From Populus alba (Eukaryota > Streptophyta > Magnoliopsida > Malpighiales > Salicaceae): DNA of 64,000 bases. The stretch lies in the NCBI RefSeq assembly GCF_005239225.2, contig NC_133293.1, forward strand, positions 18,568,333-18,632,332, in the 5' to 3' direction. The position numbers and the translations under genes were made by a program. This document shows, piece by piece, positions 12,171 through 23,250 of the stretch; position 1 is the stretch's first letter, and each line of letters opens with the position of its first letter. The notes below the pieces were generated by a model, which was given only the letters and a program-made list of their open reading frames with translations, had not been told where the DNA came from and made no database searches.

Positions 12171-14904
12171 AAAAATAAATAATTAAGAAAATTATATAAA
12201 AAAAGCAGTCATGAGAGTGAGGATTGTGTCTAGTATAAAAGTCAAATAAAACCAAATGTAATGAATGGAAAAGAAAAGAAATCAAGAGAATAAGGAGTAC
12301 ATTTGAAAGAAAACTAAATAGGAGGGAAACTTCTATTTGTGGTGGGACGAGGCGAATCTTGATGAGAGGTAAGAGAAAGGGGAGGGAGAAGATAAAAAAA
12401 ATTCATTACTGTTTATAACATCACACACATCATCCCATTGGATATGCCACACTCGAACCTTCAGATGACATGTTGGTTGAATTTTTTGGTAGCGAAAAAA
12501 GTTACATGTGCCACTCGAAAGGAGTGGATGACTCCCACCTGTTGGCGAATGGTAGTAGTAATATTTTATACTTGTTAAAATACCAAAATGCACCCTAGTC
12601 GACATGATTATAGCAAGATAAGAAAAAACACAAAAAAAAGACAAAAAAACTCATTAACGTCAGTTTAATATTTTTTTTATTTCAATGGTAATTAAGCCAT
12701 TTTATAGTGCTTGTGATTAAAAAAAAAAACTAAATAGCCCTTAAAAGTTAGTTATTCTCCCTTTTTTTTTTGTTTTTTATGAGTAAATGAGTTATTTTAC
12801 CGTGAAAAAAAATGAAAAATTGACTTGTCCTTTATCAATTTGACAATAATAAGTGAAATTATAAAAATATCATATCACCCCAATATAAAAATAATAAATC
12901 TTGTATGAGAAGAGCAAAATAATAATTTCATTATTTCAATCTACAAGAACACCTGTTCCGGGCTATAGTATTTTACTAGTTATGGGACCCGCGCTTTTCC
13001 TCGTGTCAGATAATTGTTCTGGCAAAACAAATAAATTTGCAAGCTTTTCAAATTTATTTTTTTTCAAAGAAAAATCTAATTCTAGTAAAAAATTCTACGA
13101 GAACTATTTGTGTTAATAAATGGGAAAAAAAAATGTTAACGTGTCTATTCAACTCATCTAGCTGCAAGTAGAATAATTTTTTTTTTCAGCACAAAAGAGT
13201 TAATGTGTGGGTGTCATTGATATTTTTTTTGATATCAAGTAAAAAATATAATCATAAAATCAACGCTTATATATAAAAAAATATAACATAGATCATGTGC
13301 ATTGGAGAAAATATGTAAGATCCCATGCTAGTTTTTAATGTAGCCAAAAAATATAATAACATTACAATTGCTACAATGAAACATCATTTCCTTGTTCATG
13401 TAGAATAAATTTTTAAAAACAAAAAGTGTGAAGAAAAAAATAATAGTTTTCTAAAAAAATGTACAGAAAAAAAAAGAAAAAAAACCATTAAAATAATGAA
13501 TTTGGCTTGCAGGTTTTTTTTTTCTAAAAAATATAAGGTATTCATACTGCTCCAATATCTTTTTTTACATGAAAAAATAAAAGTATCATATGACAAACCC
13601 ATGCAATCATCCAACTAAATAAATCGATAATTTTTTTATGTAAATAAAAAAAAATCATTAACAATAACTAAGAAATAAATTGTAAAGATGAGATATTTAC
13701 CTAATTGTATTTACTAAACTTTTTTATTTAAATAAATAAAATATAAATTCACCTTGAAAAATTCATGGCTTAAACAATAAATACAAATGAAAATAACTTA
13801 ATAAACTAACACCGTATAAAATACTATGAAAGGCCAAACACGTATGAAAAGTGTAAGGAATTGATATCTACTTATATGATGGAAACATATGTATAAAAAA
13901 GTCTTGAGTGGACCCAACATCCAACTTTGATGAACAAATTAAACACGCGACTTAAGACATGAAATTGAGATGATCTCATTAATAGCAAGGCAAAAAAAAT
14001 ACATGCGAAAGAAATATTTGAAAAAAAAATGCTTTTAAAAAAATCAAAGTTAACCTAAGCTAATCTTTCATATCTATGATATAGATCACGAGATTAGGAT
14101 GATCTTATTAAAGACAAACCTGAAAAAACAAAGAAGCATGATTCATAACCAAACAAATATCAAGGAATAAAATTGAGATTTAAAACTAAATTCAACATAA
14201 AAACCAATTGAATTTAAATGTTATAGGAAAATTTAAATGAAATTAATTATTCAGGGATTGAATTGAAAAAAAAATCAATTTAAAAAATAACAATTAAAAT
14301 AATTGTCAACAAACTTGATATGAAAATTCAATGAAAAGAAATGCTAAAGGATTGAATTAAGAAAAAACAAATAAATCAAGAAAATATCTGGCAACCAAAA
14401 AAATAATAATAAAAAGAACACGGATCAATTTTTATAAAAAAAATTAAAAAAAATCAAGCAATCAAGGATGAAATCAAAAATCAAATCTAATTAGAAAGAA
14501 TCAATTTAAATAAAACAAGTGCAACTAAGAGAAGGACTAAATCTAAAAAAAAAAAATTAAAGGACTAGTATAATTTTTTAAATGTTCAGCACACAGTCAA
14601 AGAAAGAAAGAGAAGGAAAATAAAGAAAAGAAAGAAAAGTTAATTGATGTCAAATCATACCCCACTACTATACATACCCTGTCTAGGAAGGAAAAAGACA
14701 TGGGGACGCCTCAAATGATGTGGTAAAAGCTTGATTTCAGCCACCATCATCAGCCACACGTGTTGCCTGAAGTTCGTGGAAAGGAGCGAGGATGCGAAAA
14801 ATGATGCTGCAAAGCTCTCCAAAGCTGGTGGGCGTCTCTCTAGTTCATGGCATTAGCTGATAACAAAGTAATTGCCCGTGACAGGCATACAGAGTGCCGT
14901 TCAA

Positions 14905-14940
14905 AAGAAGAAGAAGAAGAAGAAGAAGAAGAAGAAGAAG
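14905..14940 (+). repeat. (AAG)12 microsatellite
   Basis: Twelve uninterrupted AAG units. Confidence 0.97.
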
Positions 14941-16399
14941 ACATAGTCCCATATTTACGACATCATAAGTTCAACAGGTCTTGCCGAAACGAGGAAGCAG
15001 CACACCGGAATAATATCTTTTAATTCATGACAGCAGGCATCATTTCACCCGATGCCTAAATTTCATTTCCTTTTCTGTTCTCCTCGTTGAGAATCAAAAC
15101 ATGCTGTCTATTGGGGATGGGACATGATTCTGTTCCAATCAAACCCTCCGGGATGAGCTGACGGTGTGATTGCTACATTTTTGGCACACATCAGAATATC
15201 CGGTGCAGACATGGACTACAGAGAATTGAAGGCATGAAAGAGATACAAAACTGAGGCAAGCAATAAGCAAAGAGCAAAGAGCAAGGAGAATGTTGAGATC
15301 AACTGTCGTTGTTATGATTATATATGTAGACTTTCTTTCTACCGAGCAACAGTACAATGGATGGAGAATCTTTTGTGGCGAGTCCACATTTTTCTACTGA
15401 TCTAGAACGCTTCTTATATATTTTTTAATGATGTTTTAAACAGGAAATATATTCCCAATGTTGATGCACTTCCTCTGTTATAACTGGCACAGTCACCCTT
15501 TTCTTCTCTAGCTTTTAGCCTTTATAATTTTGATGTCATCGGATACAAGTTTTTCATCTTACTTGTTTATCTGCTTTGCTTCATACTACTGATCGTGTTT
15601 CGTCTCAGATCTAATGATTCAGTTTTTCGTTGATTTTGATTGAAACCAGAAAAGAAATTAAAATAATCCAGGCTGTGAATTAGTTTTTCTTTTCTTAAAC
15701 TGTTACCGTTCTGCTATGAATATAATCGGGTTTTTCTTTTCTCCGGAGAATCATTTCTTAAATCATGGACTCCATTGGCCGTATTGGTATCTGTAGAGAC
15801 GACGGATATGTTCATCGTGTTGGGTCCTCGCCACATGGTGGAGGTTTGATGTCGGGGTTGCTGATGTAAAGGAGGGTCAACCGCCGGCCCTCTGCTGGGT
15901 CCTAGAAGGAGAACTAATCATGGTTTTTATTAACGGTGGAGATTGTTTTTTTTAGAAAGGTTGGGAGATATAAATAAATCATGAAAAAATAAACTGTCAT
16001 GAATTTAAATAAATAAATAAATAAAAACCAACAAAGAAATCCGTTGCTGATTACTTGCCAGCGATGGAAATAACAACAACGGATTATCGAGCTGATAAAT
16101 CAGTAACACAAATCTGCATATGATATTTTTCGTTGTTGATTTGTTAATAATTTTTTTCAGCAATGAATTTTAGTTTTATCTGTAATAAATAAATAGTAAC
16201 ACTAGTTTTGTAGTGTAGTACATGGTGGTAGAACAAAACTATTCTTAACAATTTATTTAATGATTAAATTCTTAAGCTAATAAGATTCTTTGATATTTTT
16301 ATTTAAAAATTTCCTATATATATTTTGTGCCGCTTGAGAAGAGCTTCCTTTAAATTGTCAAGCAAAACTATTTTTATAAGCTGGGTGTATATGAGTGTG

Positions 16400-16540
16400 G
16401 TTATAGTTGCGTTTTAAAATAATTTTTATTTATAAATATATTAAAATAATATTTTTTTAATTTTAAAAAAATTATTTTTAAAATTGATGTTTGATCAAAA
16501 AAAAAAAACTAAAAAAATATCAAAATAAAATAAAATTTGA
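16400..16540. repeat. Copy of dispersed AT-rich repeat
   Basis: Shares the pattern TTTATAAATATATTAAAATAATA, a poly-T run, then TTAAAAAAATTATTTTTAAAAT with copies near 29335, 37112, 53735, 60320 and 61320. Probably a non-autonomous element family. Confidence 0.5.
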
Positions 16541-17647
16541 AATTTTTTTAAACAAAGGAGAAAACCGTACCCATATCGAGCAATGTCCTGCAGACAAGTA
16601 AAAGTGGTATCCCACTCTGGTCACCTTGCAAGTTCGAAAGAGTGTAGCCTGACTCGGCGAAGACAAGGCACATGGCCGACCATGTGTACAAAGTGCAGAA
16701 ATGCGATGGAGACCCGTGTACCTAGCTAGGTTAGTCAATGGGTTAGGGTTTAGGAATCATCAAAAGTTAAGCAACAAGCCCTAATTAACATAAATGGCCT
16801 TAACTTATTCCATGCATCATGCTGCTTGATTCACTAATTCAGTCAAAATAATTTTACTTTTTGAACAGCTAATTTTACTTGGAAGCAATCAATGCTCGAA
16901 TGAGTGTTTTTGAGACAGGCAATGGCAAGGCCATCAACATCAAATCTAAACAAATCTAGGACAGCGCAGAGATGGTGAACAAAACTGAGACCAGATGCAA
17001 CGTGTCTACTTATGATTGCATGTTCAGCTGAGCCCCTCGCATCTTGTCAAGAATTTAGAATCAAATAATGGAACGCAACATCTATCCATCCACTAACATC
17101 CGCCTTATCTCCAATCCAAGTTGACCCCTCCGCCTCCTCCGCCGCCTCCTCCTCCGCCTCATGAAAGATTAACAATATCAATCATTTAGGAGTTGAACGC
17201 TGGCATACCAACCTTCAATATCAACCATATTCTCGATTATTGATATGATTAGACATTGAACGCTGGCACACTGAGAATTGACAATCACTACCGATGCAAA
17301 TCCTTAAAATAAGATTGAATTAAAAAAAAAAAATTGTCTGACGAGAGAAGAAAACCGATATACTGATTCATATTGAGGAATAAAAAGTCCCTCTTGATTT
17401 TTATACACAAACTTAGAAACATATTCCTCGCCTCAGCTATATTACCATATTCCTGCAAAGATTTGCAGCCTAGCAAGCATTCATCAAACCCCAGAGAAAA
17501 TCCCGGATGTAAAATTTCCTTATCCTTCTTAAAAAGGAAACCCTACAAAATACAATTAAAAAACAAACGAAACTGCTTGCAATATTTTTTTTCCCGTTTT
17601 TTCTTTCGTTGGTCTAACTTATATTTTTCTTATCTGCTACTTGACTG

Positions 17648-19317
17648 TTAATGCTGATTTCTTCTCAAATCAACAACAACAACACTAACATTGTCCGTGC
17701 TATGCCTGGCCAAGGCCAACTTGGTCAACAGAACTGATGCATCTGAGCAGGACTTATCAGAACTCTCAATGGCGGCTCCGGCCACGGCAGCGTCGCTGCC
17801 AGGAGACCCGGGTGGTGACGGTGGCTTTCGGGCACGGAGGCACGTTCGCACTACCCCGCAAGCAGTATCATTTGGCACCACATCCCACAGTCCATCACTT
17901 GCCAGTATCAAAAACTCATCCTCCGCCGTCCGCTCCGTCAAAGTCACATCCGGTTCCGGTATCACATAGGGCTTCAAGTAATTATCACCTGAAAAAGAAT
18001 CAAACACCAAAACATGAGTTAGATGAATCAAGCACAAATCCACCACGATTTGGTAGCATTTAATTAATCAAGAGCCATGTATGTTAATTACCTATGGCTC
18101 TAGACATGGCCAAAACACCAAGAACTCTTGGCCCATCCCAGTAAATTACACGGCCACCAGCTTCTTGTATCCGAAGCAATTCATCTGGTCGATCAGGCTG
18201 TAATTTACAAAGACAAACTGAAGTTAGCGAAAACAAATTAAAAGTAAAAAACAAAATCATCCTAACTATAATTTTAGGTCCCGATAATAAAAAAATGTGC
18301 TGGGGACACGTTGGTACCTAAAAGTGCTACTGGCTAGCAACATATACCGAATTCTCAATGCTTGACCCACATGCCACACGCCTAAATCTTTCAGTGGAAA
18401 CACCTCTTTAACTTGCTCTAAACATGGTTCATAATAAACATAAATAAATAAGGAAATCGTTAACCTCACCTTGTGATCCGATGAGAGAGGAATAGCGTCA
18501 CCGTTTCGACAAAGAACTGCACGAGAATCGCCACAATTCGAGACAATAATCTTTTCAGGCGTCACCACGGCAACCACGGCAGTAGATCCAACGGCGTCGC
18601 ACTGCGGAGTCTGTAACTCACACCTACAATTAGAACTATTATCTCCTTCAACAAAGCAATTCTCCACTTCTTTATCCATCTTTATAAAACTTATCTTCAT
18701 AGTTTCCTTCCACTCTACACTTTCTTCTTCTTCTTTAAAACCTTCAACTTCTTCTTTCACTATTTCATGTAACCGATCCCTACACCTCATCGCCACCTAA
18801 AACACACACAAAAAAAATCAGCACCATACAATAACATTACAAAAGTTTAAAGGGATTAAGGTAGGTATTTCGCCCTTACGTGTGAGCAGCCATGACCGTC
18901 GAAAACACCAAAAAACGAAGTGTTTTTAGTAGTAAACGACGTGTGTATCGAGACGGCGTCTTCCATGTCTCTTCTTCTACCACGAACAGACGTCATGCCG
19001 AATTTTGAAGCTTCTTCTTCCAGTTTCACAGATTCTGATTTACTTGTATTCGAGATACTATGGTTTTTATTTTCTTCGATTGTTTTGCAATTTTCTACTG
19101 CGTTTCCACAATCACGTGAGAGAGGAATCGGCAACAATTCCATTTTCTGCCGTTTGGCTGGGGTAATATCCAGAGTCGACAGCGGTGGAATTGCCACTTC
19201 GGTAACTAACTTGAGTGGTCGGAGTTCTAATCTTTTCCGCCTTGAAGCTCGTGAACTTGGCTCAACTGGTGCAGCTGTTTCCCTTTCACCAGCAACTCCA
19301 CAGCAAATCCCGACCAT
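17648..19317 (-). CDS. PP2CA: Protein phosphatase 2C, clade A (PP2CA/AHG3)
   Basis: ABA co-receptor phosphatase: in the absence of abscisic acid it dephosphorylates and inhibits SnRK2 kinases and guard-cell channels; ABA-bound PYR/PYL receptors block it. Exons 18880-19317, 18470-18796, 18092-18197, 17648-17988 give 403 residues (Arabidopsis PP2CA 399). The N-terminus [11 protein letters not shown] is diagnostic of this subgroup. Catalytic motifs: [10 protein letters not shown] (113-121), the metal-binding DGHG (140-143), [39 protein letters not shown] (Asp322, Asp326) and [12 protein letters not shown]. The receptor-lock Trp is present (W275 in GGRVIYWDG). Nothing suggests loss of function. 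Residues 340-375 carry a Pro/Gly/Ala-rich insertion typical of a variable loop. ACGTG elements upstream fit ABA-induced expression. Subgroup assignment is firm. Confidence 0.96.
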
Positions 19318-19664
19318 TAATTCAAATTAATAATAAATAGAGATATGAAATCACCCAGAACAAACCGACAATCCTCGAGCTACAGCTCCTCAAACAGGGT
19401 TATAGAGATAGAAACGAAAAGAGATACGAGAGATCTTTCAAGAAATGGGAGATGGAGCTATAAAAATGGCAATGAGAAGGAGGATGGACTGACAAAGCGA
19501 AAATGTTTTCACCTGGGGGCCACACTAAAATATTACGGGTAGGGCTGCCCGTCACCTTCACGGGCAAGTAGGATCCCCATGTACAGTCGGTATGACGTAG
19601 ATCTACTGAATACAAAAATAGTAATCTTCACCGTCCATTTTCCTCTCTCCCTCTAGTAACGCAC

Positions 19665-19867
19665 CACGTGTTATCCTTTTTGAAACCTTCTGACGTGCCC
19701 AATAGGATTCCAACACTGGTTGTTGTTACGACCTTCTTTTCCTGACACGCATGAGGTCCGGAAACCTAATTTTGAGTATGATTCTGTTTATTTTAATAAT
19801 TTTAGATTGGTATGTTTAATGGAGGTTCCGATTTTTAAGTGCACAATTCCGAGGATGCCACCACGTG
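19665..19867 (-). promoter_or_regulatory. ABRE/G-box cluster upstream of PP2CA
   Basis: Three ACGTG cores lie 350-550 bases upstream of the PP2CA start: CACGTG at 19665-19670, TGACGTGCC at 19691-19699, and CCACGTGGCGG with CACGTG at 19862-19867. Such elements bind ABF/AREB bZIP factors. Clade A PP2C genes are known ABA-induced feedback regulators, so the cluster fits; function is inferred. Confidence 0.6.
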
Positions 19868-20279
19868 GCGGCGATCAGCGAATAGGAGATTCGTGTCTGA
19901 TTCCTCTCCTCGCACGCGCTTTGGCAGGTTACAAGGACGGTAATAAGTAGGCGGCCTTTCTTTACGTTATTGCAATTCGCGTCTTGGTACGCTGCTCTTT
20001 GTTCCACGGATACTGAACCCTGCTAGACCGGATCCAAGTCTATTTCATAGTTATCAAATCTGATTTGAAGATTTATCCAGTCAAGAGAGTGGTCCATGGA
20101 TTTCATATATCAACTCCAATTAATCTAAGAAAATTAAAAAATATATTTAAAATTTTAATATTTTTGATATAAAATTAAAAAATAATTCATATAGATATAA
20201 ACTATAAATATTATAAATAAAAAAAATTTTAAAAAATTTTAAAAAATAATTTATTATATATTCAAAAAATATTATATTA

Positions 20280-20930
20280 TCTTTTTAAGTTCAAGTATTT
20301 AAAAAAAAAAAATATTCTAAATTGTAAAAACATAATTTTTTTTCTTATGAACATAAAATGTATATATTAAATGTCTTCAAATCCCACGTTTAATTTTTTT
20401 TTTTTGTAAATATAAAGTATATATACATTAAAGGGCTTCAAATCCCACCTTAAAAAGATATTATGTTATTTTTTTAAGTTAAAATATTTAAACCAAAAGG
20501 TTTTTTTATCATACATTAAAAAAATATTGTGTTATCTTTTTAAATTTAAGTATTTAAATTAAAAAAATATATCCTACATTGTAAAAACATAATTTTTTTT
20601 CTTGTGAACAGAGAGTATATTATTAAAGGGCTTCAAACCTATATTGAAAAAAATAACTTCTTTTATGTGAACATAGATTATATACATTAAAGAGCTTTAG
20701 ATCCCACGTTGAAAATATACATGTTATTATTTTAAGTTGAAGTATTTAAACTAAAAGGTTTTTTTATCTCATATTAAAAAAATAAATTTTTTTTCATGAT
20801 AACATAAAGTATATACATTAAAGGATTTCAAACCCCGTATTGAAAAAAAACTTTTTTCTTGTAAACACAGGAGTATATGTACCAAAATATTTCAAATTTC
20901 ACATTGAAAAAATAAATTATTTTTCTAGTA
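20280..20930. repeat. Degenerate tandem repeat with CTTCAAATCCCAC core
   Basis: The phrase ATTAAAGGGCTTCAAATCCCA followed by an A-rich run, then CTTGTGAACATAAAGTATATA, recurs in varied form at about 20370, 20430, 20625, 20690, 20820 and 20880. Units differ in length, some carrying an extra AAGTATTTAAACTAAAAGG segment. Looks like an old amplified non-coding repeat. Confidence 0.65.
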
Positions 20931-21479
20931 TTTATATAATGAACTTTGAAAAAAGTTGTTAGCCAACTAAAAAAACATGTAAAAAAAATAAGCATGAGAG
21001 AAAAACCACATTTGAAAAAAAAAATATATCTCATCTAGGTTTGTCCGGGTCATGGGTCAACCCGTCAGGTCGATCGGGTTTTGATGTGTTGTTGCATTGG
21101 GCGGTCTTTTGTTGTACCCAAATCAATCCAGCTACTAGGTCCTCAGTCTACATGTTAGGCCAGTCCGGGTTTAATAACTATAGTTTATATAGGATGTTAA
21201 AAAAAATCAATATAATTTTTTAATATCATTTTCAGTTCTTTAACTATAACTTTATTTGATTTTCAAATAAATGACAAGACAACATTGATTTTTTTTTTTA
21301 AAAAAAAAAATCATTTTACTTACCTGTGACCTCTACCTGTCACGAAGGTAACTATGCTATAAGGTTATATAATTGTTATATAATTTATCAAAATAAATTT
21401 TTACAGTCAAGGCAAAGTTTCAAAAATAAAACTCTCATTAAGAAAATATAAAACAATAACATCATTTTACTGGTGTTAA

Positions 21480-21800
21480 GATATCAATACCCATGATCTT
21501 GATCGTATAATTAAGATATCTTTATAAAAAATAAATCAAAACATATTATAAAACTCAATTCTCAATCAATCAATTATTAAATATTAATATTTTAAAAAAA
21601 TCAATTAAAAAACCTTTGAGTCAACTTGACTTAGCATACTAAACATTATTTTCAAGGTTAAGAGACTAAAATAATACAATAAAAAATAAATAAACAAATT
21701 ATAAAGCTTAAGTTTTAACTAACTCAGCATTAAAAAATGAAACCATGATAAAAAGTTAAACAAGAAAACAAAAAAACTTAACTGACCAAATCAACCCTTA
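21480..21800. repeat. Dispersed relative of the 340-bp repeat
   Basis: Shares TATAAAACTCAATTCTCAA and the GACTTAGCATAC...AGAGACTAAAATAA arrangement with the tandem array at 11030-12170. Confidence 0.55.
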
Positions 21801-22724
21801 AAACTTGCAACACGTGTCCGCGTGAGTGAGATAGCTTGATAAAAAATAAAATTAATATTAAATAATAAAATTAAAAAATATTAATTTAAAATAAATCAAA
21901 GAATAAAAAAGATAAATGTTTTTTTTTTATCTCACCAAAACATGCAAGGAAAATATTTTTCAATTGCCACAATACTTTCCCTGCATATTTTTATATATTG
22001 CTAGTAATTAAAAATAGCATAATAAAAAACAAATAAAACAAATAATTTTTTAATCAAATATCAACCAAGAAGCAAAACCTTAATAAATTCCTTTGCCTCT
22101 GTCGGCATGTTTTAAATAATTTTTTGATCGAAAATATAAAATTTTCTTTTGAAAACAAAACTACCCGTGAATATTGTTGAACGCAGTAAGAAAATATTAA
22201 TTTTATCTTACATTTCATGTTTCAAGCTCGTCACATACAAAATCTCAATAAAAAAAAAATATTTCATAATTCATGAAAGAAAATGTTGAGTTTTGGTTTT
22301 GAACAACAGGGTGCCCGATACGAACAATAATAACTCATTATCTAAATATATAAATATAACTTTAATATATTAACTAGCAATAAGAAGATTTATTTTATCT
22401 CGTGACTTTTTGGATCTAAACATTAGGACTGCCATAATTTTTTATTAAATTTATATAAATGCATTAAGCAGGCATGGATGATGTACTCTTAAATTAAAAA
22501 AATAAAAATTGACTGAGAGATAAGCTGGTTTAAACTTTAAACACCCTCTTACTGGTAAATAAATAATAAACAATTACGAGTACCATTTTACTTTTCCTTG
22601 GAATATATAATAATCACTGCTACCCCTGTCAGAATACAGAACAGGGAAAAACAGTGCGGTGGGTGATAGGCTACTCTGCGATCCAGTGTAGTAGCATTTT
22701 AGCGAAGGTTATTTTTGCAAATAT

Positions 22725-23085
22725 ATATTTATTTGAAAATGATTTAAAATAATAATTTTTTATTTATATTTAATATAAGTATATTTAAATAATTTAAAAT
22801 TATAAAAAATAATTAATTTATATCTAATAAAAAATAAAATAAAACATAATTTTTTGAAATATTTTTAAAATACAAAAACAAAAACACTTTATTTATCTTA
22901 TTTAAAAGAGCGTGATAGAACACCCAACATGATATATTCAGTAGTGATTAAATTGTTGCATTGAATATTTTTATTTTTTATTTGAAGTATATTTTGAAAA
23001 AAAGTTAAATTGTTTTTTAATTTTTATAATAAAATTTTAAAATAAAAAATATTATTTTAATATATTTTAAAAAAACAATTTAAAA
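22725..23085. repeat. Two AT-rich repeat fragments
   Basis: Blocks 22725-22885 and 22970-23085 match the dispersed AT-rich element pattern (TTAAAATATATTAAAA with long T and A runs). They flank a short unique stretch. Confidence 0.4.
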
Positions 23086-23180
23086 ATGAAAAGAAATTCT
23101 GAAAGGTATGGAACCTCGTGTCATCATCAAATGACGGTACACTCGGCAGAATATCTTATGTTTGGTAACTGTATGAGCAG

Positions 23181-23250
23181 ACACGTGTCTATTAATGACG
23201 TGGAGCGGAAGGTGCAAAACCCTCTCGTTTCCTCGAGCATAGACACGTGT
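23181..23250. promoter_or_regulatory. Paired ACACGTGT G-boxes
   Basis: AGACACGTGTC occurs twice, with the palindromic ACACGTGT core at 23181-23188 and 23243-23250, 62 bases apart, in a GC-richer island inside AT-rich DNA. No gene start is recognisable nearby, so a promoter role is unproven. Confidence 0.35.

Larger units (their letters stand above)
12171..17647. other. Gene-free AT-rich spacer
   Basis: No coding gene recognised on either strand. Mostly A/T-rich low-complexity DNA. Segments 13930-14580 and 14040-14170 share words with the 340-bp repeat. Slightly GC-richer patches at 14690-15400 and 16550-16740 contain no open frame I recognise. The end, 17480-17647, is the likely 3' UTR of PP2CA. 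Confidence 0.6.

Noticed and set aside
19330..19740. Separate small gene upstream of PP2CA (open frames 19345-19542 and 19400-19615)
   Set aside because: Overlaps the probable 5' UTR and promoter; composition and length fit chance frames.
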